DNA from: Alphaproteobacteria bacterium
GTDB lineage: Bacteria; Pseudomonadota; Alphaproteobacteria; Sphingomonadales; Rhodothalassiaceae
NCBI GenBank assembly: GCA_003694205.1
Contig: RFKS01000251.1
Coordinates: 1-7,169 of the forward strand
Length of the DNA: 7,169 nt
Reading direction: 5' to 3'
Shown here: positions 1 through 5,788 of the stretch, in pieces
Position numbering within the stretch: the first letter of the stretch is position 1
Layout: each line of letters begins with the position of its first letter
Notes under the pieces: model-generated
Databases searched by the model: none
Seen by the model: only the letters and a program-made list of their open reading frames with translations
What the model was told of the DNA's origin: nothing
Program-made: the position numbers and the translations under genes

Positions 1-1907
1 ACATGCGCCGCGGCGAGCGCCGGAGCGTCATTGAGTCCGTCGCCGATCATCAGCACCCGAGCGCCCTCAGCGCGCAGTTTCTCGAGCGTCGCAATCTTGT
101 CTTCGGGCCGACATTCGGCGGTGAATTCGTCGATGCCGAGGGCGCGCGCCGTCTTCGCCACCACGGCCTCGCGGTCGCCGGAAAGCAGGGCCACGCGCAG
201 GCCGCTCGCCCGCAGACGGGCGACCACCTCGGCCGCGTCCGGTCGCAGACGGTCGGCAAAGGTGAAGCGGACCGGATCAGCGCCCGCGCGCGCGAGCCAG
301 AGTTCCGGCCTGTCGGCCGCCGCCTCGCCTTCGGCGCCGACCCAGTCGCGACGGCCGAGACGCACCCGCGCGCCCTCATGTCGGCCCTCGACACCGCAGC
401 CTGGCACCTCGCGCAGTTCGCTCACATGCGGCAATGCGGTATCCGCACCGGCGCGCACGAGCGCCATCGCCAGAGGATGCCGTGAGGCGGCGGCGAGCGC
501 GACCGCAAGGGCCCGGTCGGCGGCGGCGATGCCCCCGCTCTCGTCGAGCTCGAGCGTCGCCGTCGTCAGCGTTCCGGTCTTGTCGAAGACCACCGTATCG
601 ACCGCGGCCAGTCGTTCGAGCGCATCCCCCGACTTGAGCAGGACGCCGCGCTTGAGAAGCTCGCCGGCGGCGACCACCTGCGCCACCGGGACGGCGAGCC
701 CGAGGGCACAGGGGCAGGTGATGATCAGCACCGCGACCGCGGTCATCAGCGCCGTGTGCCAGCCGGCGCCAAGCGCGAGCCAGCCGAGGAAGGTGCCGGC
801 GGCAAGGATATGGACCGTCGGCGCGTAGATGCGCGCGAGACGGTCGGCGAGACGCACATAGCCGGCACGTGACTGCTCGGCGGCCTCGACGAGGCGCGCG
901 ATCTCGGCGAGAAGCGAGCGATCGTCGGGGGCCGTCACGGCGACGACGAGGGGGCCCGAGAGATTGAGCGTGCCGGCATAGACCGGATCACCCTGCGCGG
1001 CCCGCTCGGGCACCGACTCACCGGTGATCAGGCTCTGATCGATATCGCTTGTCCCCTCGCAAACCTTGCCATCGGCGGGCACCCGCATGCCGGGCGCGAC
1101 GAAGACGCGGTCCGCGGGCCGGAGCGCGCTCACCGGCACCGAGACCCGCCGCCCGTCGGGCTCGATGCGAATGGCGCCAACGGCCCGGAGCGCGAGGAGA
1201 TTGCGTGCCGCCTCGCCCGCCCGGCCACGCATGGCGGCATCGAGATAACGCCCGATGAGGAGGAAGAAGACGAGCGTGATGCTGGCGTCGAAATAGACAT
1301 GCTCGGCACCACGTATGGTCTCGGCGAGGCTCGCCCCGGCGGCGAGGATGACGGCGAGGGTGATCGGCACGTCCATGTTCATCTGCCGGTGCCCAAGCGC
1401 CCGCGCGGCGGAGCGGAAGAAGGGCTGTCCCGCATAGGCAATGGCGGGCAGGGCGATGAGCGCCGAGAGCCAGTGGAAGAGCGACCGCGTCGCCGGCTCC
1501 ATGTCGGAGACGAGCCCCGCCCAGACGGAGACCGAGAGCAGCATCACATTGCCGGCGGCGAAACCGGCGACGGCGATCGCGCGCAGGAGCGCCGCGCGCT
1601 CCCGCTTCTCGCTCTCGTCGGCGAGACGGGGGTCGAAGGGGGCAGCGTCGAAGCCAAGATCCGCGAGCGCCGCGCGGACGCCGTCGGCGGAGGGTCCGTC
1701 CTCGTGCGCAACCACATGGACGCGCCTGGTCGAGAGATTGGCGCGCACGGTCTCGATGCCGGGCAGGCGGGCAAGACCGCGTTCGATTCGCGCGATGCAG
1801 CCGGCACAGTGCATGCCGGGAACGAGAAAAAGCATCTCCTCTCGCCCGGCTCGCGCGCGTGGCCCGGATGCGGGCGCGGCAGGAGTGGCCGGGGCGAGCG
1901 TGCTCAT
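1..1907 (-). CDS. ccoI: copper-translocating P1B-type ATPase CcoI/FixI for cbb3 oxidase assembly (3' partial)
   Basis: Inner-membrane ATPase that moves Cu(I) out of the cytoplasm to supply the CuB site. I translated the frame codon by codon and it is open from 1907 to the window edge (635 codons), with no stop or frameshift. A 30-residue Ala/Pro-rich leader precedes one heavy-metal-associated domain with GMHCAGC (31-37). Transmembrane pairs are at about 108-157, 176-225 and 361-412. Catalytic features are TGES (295-298) in the actuator domain, CPC (398-400) for copper transport, DKTGT (442-446) with the phosphorylated Asp442, HP (477-478) in the nucleotide domain, and GDGLNDAPAL (622-631) in the hinge. 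About 90 or more residues and the last two helices are missing. The start at 1907 overlaps ccoH as ATGA, with a weak GGTGA site upstream. ATG 1835 (codon 25) is an alternative. The operon position favours CcoI over a CopA-type detoxification pump. Confidence 0.96.
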   Translation of the reverse strand, partial: MSTLAPATPAAPASGPRARAGREEMLFLVPGMHCAGCIARIERGLARLPGIETVRANLSTRRVHVVAHEDGPSADGVRAALADLGFDAAPFDPRLADESEKRERAALLRAIAVAGFAAGNVMLLSVSVWAGLVSDMEPATRSLFHWLSALIALPAIAYAGQPFFRSAARALGHRQMNMDVPITLAVILAAGASLAETIRGAEHVYFDASITLVFFLLIGRYLDAAMRGRAGEAARNLLALRAVGAIRIEPDGRRVSVPVSALRPADRVFVAPGMRVPADGKVCEGTSDIDQSLITGESVPERAAQGDPVYAGTLNLSGPLVVAVTAPDDRSLLAEIARLVEAAEQSRAGYVRLADRLARIYAPTVHILAAGTFLGWLALGAGWHTALMTAVAVLIITCPCALGLAVPVAQVVAAGELLKRGVLLKSGDALERLAAVDTVVFDKTGTLTTATLELDESGGIAAADRALAVALAAASRHPLAMALVRAGADTALPHVSELREVPGCGVEGRHEGARVRLGRRDWVGAEGEAAADRPELWLARAGADPVRFTFADRLRPDAAEVVARLRASGLRVALLSGDREAVVAKTARALGIDEFTAECRPEDKIATLEKLRAEGARVLMIGDGLNDAPALAAAH

Positions 1908-2395
1908 GGCCGGATCACCAGCGATTCGCGGCGCCGAAAACGCAGGGCGTCCTTGTCGAAGATCTCGATATCGCGCCGCCAGTTGCCCGCACGCGGCAGC
2001 ACGAGGCGGCCTTCATAGCGCCCGTCGCCCCGCTCATCGAGCCGGACCTCGCGGTCCTCCGCGGCACGTACCCGGGAATGGTAGCGGACGACGACGCGCA
2101 GGCCCGCAAGAGGCGCTCCATCGCGAGCGTTGAGACGCGCGACCAGATGGCGCTCGCGCGGCGTCGCGCCGGCGGTGTCGGCAAGATCGAGTTCCCAGCC
2201 CAGCGCCGCCTGCTCCCGCGCCGCCGCGATCTCGCGATTGTAGTCGCGGCCATGGCGATAGGCGTCGGCCTCCTCGACCCCGTCATAGCGCACCGTGGCG
2301 AACCAGATGAGGGCGCCATTGGCTAGGAAGACCACGCCGAAGAAGGCGATGAAGGCAAGGAGTGCATGCCGGCCTGTCAGTTGCTTCGCCATCAT
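1904..2395 (-). CDS. ccoH: cbb3 oxidase assembly protein CcoH/FixH
   Basis: Small membrane protein needed for stable cbb3 assembly, reported in other bacteria to contact CcoN and the assembly intermediates. It has 163 residues from the ATG at 2395. One N-terminal transmembrane helix at about residues 10-33 contains FFGVVFLANGALIWFA, typical of FixH. It is followed by the conserved EEADAYRHGRDYNREIA segment and a periplasmic beta-rich domain ending in a GxWRRDIEIFDKD-type strand. There are no cofactor motifs. The start region reads GTGATGATG. GTG 2398, ATG 2395 and ATG 2392 are all possible, and the first two overlap the ccoG stop by 4 or 1 nt. No strong ribosome binding site is seen, so translation probably relies on coupling to ccoG. 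The TGA stop overlaps the ccoI ATG by 4 nt (ATGA). Confidence 0.93.
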   Translation of the reverse strand: MMAKQLTGRHALLAFIAFFGVVFLANGALIWFATVRYDGVEEADAYRHGRDYNREIAAAREQAALGWELDLADTAGATPRERHLVARLNARDGAPLAGLRVVVRYHSRVRAAEDREVRLDERGDGRYEGRLVLPRAGNWRRDIEIFDKDALRFRRRESLVIRP

Positions 2396-3891
2396 CACCG
2401 TCCACTTGCCCCGGGGGCGTGGAAAGCCGTCGCTTCCCGATAGACCGCCGCGCTCGCCACATCGCGAAGCTCGATCGTGATCGGAAGCTCGCCATCCTCA
2501 TCCTGCCGCGCCCGGATGGTCTGGCGCGGCAGACTGACAAAAAGCCGCACCGCACGCACGCTGTCGGGCGCGACCTCGAAGCGGAGCACCGCCGCGTCGC
2601 CAAGCTCGGGGCTCTTGAGTCGGGCCTCGGAGAGGCCTGCGATCGCCACCTCGAATCGACGCAAATGGTGCGCCTTGTTGAGCACCTTCAGCGTGTAACC
2701 ATTGCGGATGGAGCCATCGGAAAGGCGCACGAAGAGGGGATTTCGATCGTGCAGGACATTGAGGTCGAGGTCGCTGCGCGTGAGAAGCCCGTAGGCCATG
2801 AGCCCGGAAACGATGAGGATGAGAACCGAATAGAGGACAGTGCGCGGCCGGATGAGTCGCACCCGCGGGCGTTCGCCGCTCTCGCGCGCCGCCGGCATCG
2901 ACAGGGTCTCATAGGCGATGAGGCGGCGCGGTCGGCCGACCCGGTCCATGATCTGGTCGCAGGCGTCTATGCACAGGGCGCACTGGATGCATTCGAGCTG
3001 TGGCCCGTCGCGAATGTCGATGCCGGCGGGACAGGCGGCGACGCAGGCACCGCAGTCGATGCAGTCGCCACGCCCTTCCCAGGGCTCGCCCTTCTTGTGC
3101 GGGCCGCGCGGTTCACCGCGATCGGCGCGGTAGGAGACGAGAAAGGTGTCGGCGTCGAACATCGCGCCCTGGATGCGCGGCCAGGGGCACATATAGGTGC
3201 ACACCTGCTCGCGCAGGAAGCCACCGAGCGTGAAGGTGGTGAAGGTGAAGGCGGCGACCGAGATATAGGCCGCCGGCGGCGCGGCACCATCAACCAGCGC
3301 CCGCGCAAGCGTCGGCGCATCGGCGAAATAGAAGACCCAGGCGCCGCCGGTGGCAACCGAGATCAGAAGCCAGATCGCATAGGTGAGGCCGCGCTTCCAG
3401 ATCTTCTCGAGGGTCCAGGGAGCGCGATCGAGCCGGATTCGCTTGTTGCGATCGCCCTGGACCAATCGTTCCACATAGATGAAAAGATCGGTCCAGACCG
3501 TCTGCGGGCAGCTATAACCGCACCACACGCGGCCAAAGAGCGCCGTGGCGAGGAAAAGCGCAAGCGCGGCGAGGATGAGAAGGCCGGTGAGGTAATAGAC
3601 CTCCTGCGGCCAGATCTCGATGAAGAAGAAATAGAAGCGCCGGTGCGGCAGGTCGAGGAGCACCGCCTGATCGGGCGCTCCTGGACCGCGGTCCCAGCGC
3701 AGCCACGGCGTCACATAGTATATCCCGAGCGTCACGACCATGACCGCCCACTTGATGCGGCGGAAGGTGCCGTTGACCCGTTTCGGGTGGATCTTCCTGC
3801 GTGGCGCATAGAGCTTCGGCGGGTTGGGCTGGGGCGGCGCGGGAGATCCACGCCGCGGCATTCCTCCTGCCTGCGCCGAACCGCGAGCCAT
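2395..3891 (-). CDS. ccoG: cbb3 oxidase assembly factor CcoG/FixG/RdxA, membrane iron-sulfur cupric reductase
   Basis: Inner-membrane polyferredoxin-like assembly factor. Studied homologues reduce Cu(II) to Cu(I) for the CuB centre. From the ATG at 3891 it is 498 residues. Hydrophobic helices lie at about 46-66, 88-118, 168-190, 205-226 and 350-371. Two CxxxCP motifs are at 124-129 (CGYSCP) and 231-236 (CTYMCP). Two [4Fe-4S] motifs follow: C277, C280, C283, C287 and C301, C304, C307, C311. The C-terminal 120 residues match the Ig-like FixG C-terminal domain (SIRNGYTLKVLNK region). The start is uncertain. ATG 3891 has GGAG 9 nt upstream. TTG 3942 and GTG 3906 are in frame, and ATG 3861 has AGGAGG only 1 nt before it. 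Conserved homology begins at about residue 27 (LYAPRRKIHPKRVNG), so none is excluded. The TGA stop overlaps the ccoH ATG. Confidence 0.96.
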   Translation of the reverse strand: MARGSAQAGGMPRRGSPAPPQPNPPKLYAPRRKIHPKRVNGTFRRIKWAVMVVTLGIYYVTPWLRWDRGPGAPDQAVLLDLPHRRFYFFFIEIWPQEVYYLTGLLILAALALFLATALFGRVWCGYSCPQTVWTDLFIYVERLVQGDRNKRIRLDRAPWTLEKIWKRGLTYAIWLLISVATGGAWVFYFADAPTLARALVDGAAPPAAYISVAAFTFTTFTLGGFLREQVCTYMCPWPRIQGAMFDADTFLVSYRADRGEPRGPHKKGEPWEGRGDCIDCGACVAACPAGIDIRDGPQLECIQCALCIDACDQIMDRVGRPRRLIAYETLSMPAARESGERPRVRLIRPRTVLYSVLILIVSGLMAYGLLTRSDLDLNVLHDRNPLFVRLSDGSIRNGYTLKVLNKAHHLRRFEVAIAGLSEARLKSPELGDAAVLRFEVAPDSVRAVRLFVSLPRQTIRARQDEDGELPITIELRDVASAAVYREATAFHAPGASGR

Positions 3892-3917
3892 CCTTCTCAA
3901 CTCCACATGCCCTCGTC

Positions 3918-3956
3918 CGCCGCCGCCGGATGGCGCGGCCAAGGGGAGCGGCGGCG
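3918..3956 (-). repeat. GC-rich inverted repeat in the ccoP-ccoG gap
   Basis: The 9-nt arms at 3948-3956 (CGCCGCCGC on the minus strand) and 3918-3926 (GCGGCGGCG) are perfectly complementary and enclose a 21-nt loop. The arms pair entirely through G-C, so a stem is plausible in the transcript just after the ccoP stop. No T-run follows, so it does not look like a full intrinsic terminator. It could slow 3' exonuclease decay of the ccoNOQP message, partly attenuate readthrough into ccoG, or be a chance product of a GC-rich gap. Function is inference only. Confidence 0.45.
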
Positions 3957-3957
3957 C

Positions 3958-4869
3958 CTACTCGCCTGCCGCCGCGGGCTCCTCCTCGACGCCACCGCCG
4001 AGGCCGTGCACATAGAGGGTGAGCGACTTGATCGTCGCTGCATCAAGCCGTCCGCCCCAAGCGGGCATGACGCCGGCGCGGCCATTGGCCACGCTCTCGA
4101 AGATATCCTCCTCGCGCCCACCATAGAGCCAGATGTCGTCGCTGAGATTGGGCGCTCCGACAAAAGTCTGGCCCTTCGCGTCGAGGCCGTGGCAGGCAGC
4201 GCAGCTCGCCTCGAAGACGAGGGCCCCGCGCGCCGCGGCTTCCGCGTCGCGAGCGCGGCCGCTGAGGCTGAGGACGAACTGTACGACATCGGCGACATCG
4301 GCGCGGCCGAGGAGCCCGTCCCTGAGATGTGCCGGCATGGCACCGAGCCGCGTCTCGGGATCGGCCTCCCAGCGGATGCCGTGCGTGATGGTCTGCTCGA
4401 TGTCGGAAAGTCGGCCGCCCCACAGCCAGTCGTCGTCATTGAGATTGGGAAATCCCGGCCCGCCCTCGGCACCGGAACCGTGGCAGGGCGCGCAATTGTC
4501 ACCAAAGGCGGAAGCGCCGTTCGCCAGCGCCAGCCGCAGCAGCTCGGGATCGCGACGAATCGTGCCGAGATCCGCCTTTTCAAGGCGCGCGAGGTCGGCC
4601 TCGCGCGCGGCGGCGCGCTGTGCCATCTCGGCCGCCACGTCATCGCGTGCGGTCTTGCCTGCAAGCCCCCGTGTGAAGGTCCATTCCCCATCCATCCAAA
4701 CCGGCCAGGACGGATACCAGACCCAGAACAGGACCGAGCCGATGATGGTGAGATAGAAGATGATCAGCCACCAGCGCGGCAGCGGCTGATCGAGCTCGGT
4801 GATGCCGTCCCAATCATGACCCGTCGTCTGGATGCCGGTGACCTCGTCGCGATCTGGCGTCGTGCTCAT
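3958..4869 (-). CDS. ccoP: cbb3-type cytochrome c oxidase subunit III, diheme c-type cytochrome CcoP/FixP
   Basis: Diheme cytochrome c that accepts electrons from soluble or membrane cytochromes c and hands them to CcoO. It is 303 residues, normal for the alphaproteobacterial form. The cytoplasmic N-terminus has the family motif GHDWDGITELDQPLPRWW (residues 17-34), followed by one transmembrane helix at about 34-52 ending VWYPSWP. A charged helical linker runs from about 72 to 105. Two cytochrome c domains follow: CAPCH at 126-130 with Met178 (GAMPAH), and CAACH at 223-227 with Met268 (GVMPAW). Each domain also carries the expected PNLNDDDWLWGG- or PNLSDDIWLYGG-type segment. The tail is rich in Gly, Glu and Ala. 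The start at 4869 overlaps the ccoQ stop by 4 nt and has a good ribosome binding site. The TAG stop lies 66 nt before ccoG. Confidence 0.98.
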   Translation of the reverse strand: MSTTPDRDEVTGIQTTGHDWDGITELDQPLPRWWLIIFYLTIIGSVLFWVWYPSWPVWMDGEWTFTRGLAGKTARDDVAAEMAQRAAAREADLARLEKADLGTIRRDPELLRLALANGASAFGDNCAPCHGSGAEGGPGFPNLNDDDWLWGGRLSDIEQTITHGIRWEADPETRLGAMPAHLRDGLLGRADVADVVQFVLSLSGRARDAEAAARGALVFEASCAACHGLDAKGQTFVGAPNLSDDIWLYGGREEDIFESVANGRAGVMPAWGGRLDAATIKSLTLYVHGLGGGVEEEPAAAGE

Positions 4870-5033
4870 CGTTCCCTCTCCTCGAATCCGTCGTCCTCGA
4901 GCGGCACGCGACTGGCGCGCTCGAACTTGGCCCGGTTGCCCGGCCACAACGCATAGACGAGTGCGACCAGGAACAGGACCATAAGGAAGGCGAGGCCCCA
5001 GGTACCGGCGATATGCATCATGCGCTCATACAT
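4866..5033 (-). CDS. ccoQ: cbb3-type cytochrome c oxidase small subunit IV, CcoQ/FixQ
   Basis: A 55-residue gene translated by hand. The protein starts MYERMMHIAGTWGL, has one transmembrane helix at about residues 9-30 ending in VYALWPGN, and continues with a charged cytoplasmic tail (RAKFERASRVPLEDDGFEER). The AxTWGL start, the YALWPxN-K/R-F motif after the helix and the short acidic tail with PLEDD are hallmarks of CcoQ/FixQ. In other bacteria CcoQ carries no cofactor and stabilises the association of CcoP with the CcoNO core. The start at 5033 lies 5 nt after the ccoO stop; GGTGA, which contains that stop, is 5 nt upstream as a weak ribosome binding site. ATG codons at 5021 and 5018 are less likely alternatives. 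Its TGA overlaps the ccoP ATG as ATGA, a 4-nt overlap that suggests coupling and equal dosage. Confidence 0.93.
   Translation of the reverse strand: MYERMMHIAGTWGLAFLMVLFLVALVYALWPGNRAKFERASRVPLEDDGFEERER
4874..4882 (-). promoter_or_regulatory. ribosome binding site of ccoP
   Basis: On the minus strand AGGAGAGGG lies inside the last codons of ccoQ, with its AGGAG core 8 nt before the ATG at 4869. It decides the ccoP start against an in-frame upstream start at 4947, which would bury most of ccoQ and give an Arg-rich, non-conserved leader. Confidence 0.75.
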
Positions 5034-5038
5034 CGGTA

Positions 5039-5776
5039 TCACCGGTCATTGTCATCGCGCTTCGGATCATAGAGATCGAAATCGACGAAGGTGCCGAGCA
5101 CCTGCAGATAGGCAATCAGCGCATCAAGCTCGGTCACATGCTTCGGATCGCCGTCGAAGTCGCGCACCGGCACCTTGTCGCCGTAGCGCGCGAGGAGCCC
5201 CGAGGCGTCGGCATCCGGCGTCGCCTGTGCCTTGAGATCGGCGAGCGCATTGGCGATCATCTCCTCGCTGTAGGGCACGCCGACCCGCGCATTGGCCTGC
5301 ATCACAAGCGCGATGGTGCGGGTGTCGAGTTCGGTCTCGGCGAGAAAGGGATAGCCGGGCATCACCGATTCCGGCACCACGGCGCGCGGATCGGCCATGT
5401 GCAGGCGGTGCCATTCGTCTGAATATTTGCCGCCGACCCGCGCCAGATCCGGTCCCGTCCGCTTCGAGCCCCACTGGAAGGGGTGATCATAGAGGCTCTC
5501 GGCGGCGAGGCTGTAATGCCCATAGCGTTCGACATCGGAGCGGAGCGAGCGGATCATCTGGCTGTGGCAGTTGTAGCAGCCCTCGCGGATATAGATATTC
5601 CGCCCCGCGAGCTCGAGCGGTGTATAGGGGCGGATGCCCTCCACCTTCTCGATCGTGCTCTTGATCCAGAACAGCGGGATGATCTCGACGATGCCGCCGA
5701 TCGAGACCACAACAAGGACGAGGACGAGAAGAAGGATCGAGTTCTTCTCGATGGTCTTGTGCGAAAAGCCGGCCAT
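5039..5776 (-). CDS. ccoO: cbb3-type cytochrome c oxidase subunit II, monoheme c-type cytochrome CcoO/FixO
   Basis: Membrane-anchored monoheme cytochrome c that passes electrons from CcoP to heme b of CcoN. It is 245 residues, within the usual CcoO range. It begins [13 protein letters not shown] and has one N-terminal transmembrane helix at about residues 13-35, which leaves the C-terminal domain in the periplasm. The heme-binding motif is CYNCH at residues 67-71, in the family context [12 protein letters not shown]. Met139 in SVMPGYPF is the likely distal ligand. The conserved segments [18 protein letters not shown] (102-119) and [13 protein letters not shown] near the C-terminus are typical. 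The ATG at 5776 is chosen because of the strong GGGGAGG site 5 nt upstream, and it lies 11 nt after the ccoN stop. The TGA stop at 5041-5039 is 5 nt before ccoQ, so the two are probably translationally coupled. Confidence 0.98.
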   Translation of the reverse strand: MAGFSHKTIEKNSILLLVLVLVVVSIGGIVEIIPLFWIKSTIEKVEGIRPYTPLELAGRNIYIREGCYNCHSQMIRSLRSDVERYGHYSLAAESLYDHPFQWGSKRTGPDLARVGGKYSDEWHRLHMADPRAVVPESVMPGYPFLAETELDTRTIALVMQANARVGVPYSEEMIANALADLKAQATPDADASGLLARYGDKVPVRDFDGDPKHVTELDALIAYLQVLGTFVDFDLYDPKRDDNDR

Positions 5777-5781
5777 CGTCG

Positions 5782-5788
5782 CCTCCCC
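5782..5788 (-). promoter_or_regulatory. ribosome binding site of ccoO
   Basis: On the minus strand GGGGAGG directly abuts the ccoN stop and lies 5 nt before the ATG at 5776. It is the best Shine-Dalgarno match in the window. It settles the ccoO start against an in-frame upstream start at 5854, which would overlap the end of ccoN by 67 nt. Confidence 0.8.

Noticed and set aside
3..828. Plus-strand open frames of 160 and 265 codons, and a 239-codon one at 1299-2018, opposite ccoI
   Set aside because: Hand translation of the minus strand shows an unbroken P1B-type ATPase with all catalytic motifs through this whole stretch. The overlapping frames give Arg/Ala/Ser-rich products typical of GC-rich shadows.
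50..1807. Possible frameshift or broken gene in ccoI, because minus-strand frames at 50-394, 1130-1312 and 1544-1807 are short and scattered
   Set aside because: Those short frames are in a different register. The ccoI register has no stop from 1907 to 3, and every motif appears in order with normal spacing. It only lacks a stop because the window ends.
2362..4956. An 864-codon open frame on the plus strand opposite ccoP and ccoG
   Set aside because: It is codon-aligned with both real genes, so its stops would arise only opposite sense codons TTA, CTA and TCA, which GC-rich genomes avoid. The gap between the genes is a multiple of three, so the open frame runs on across it. The product is Arg/Gly/Ala/Asp-rich with no recognisable domain, while the minus strand encodes complete CcoG and CcoP.
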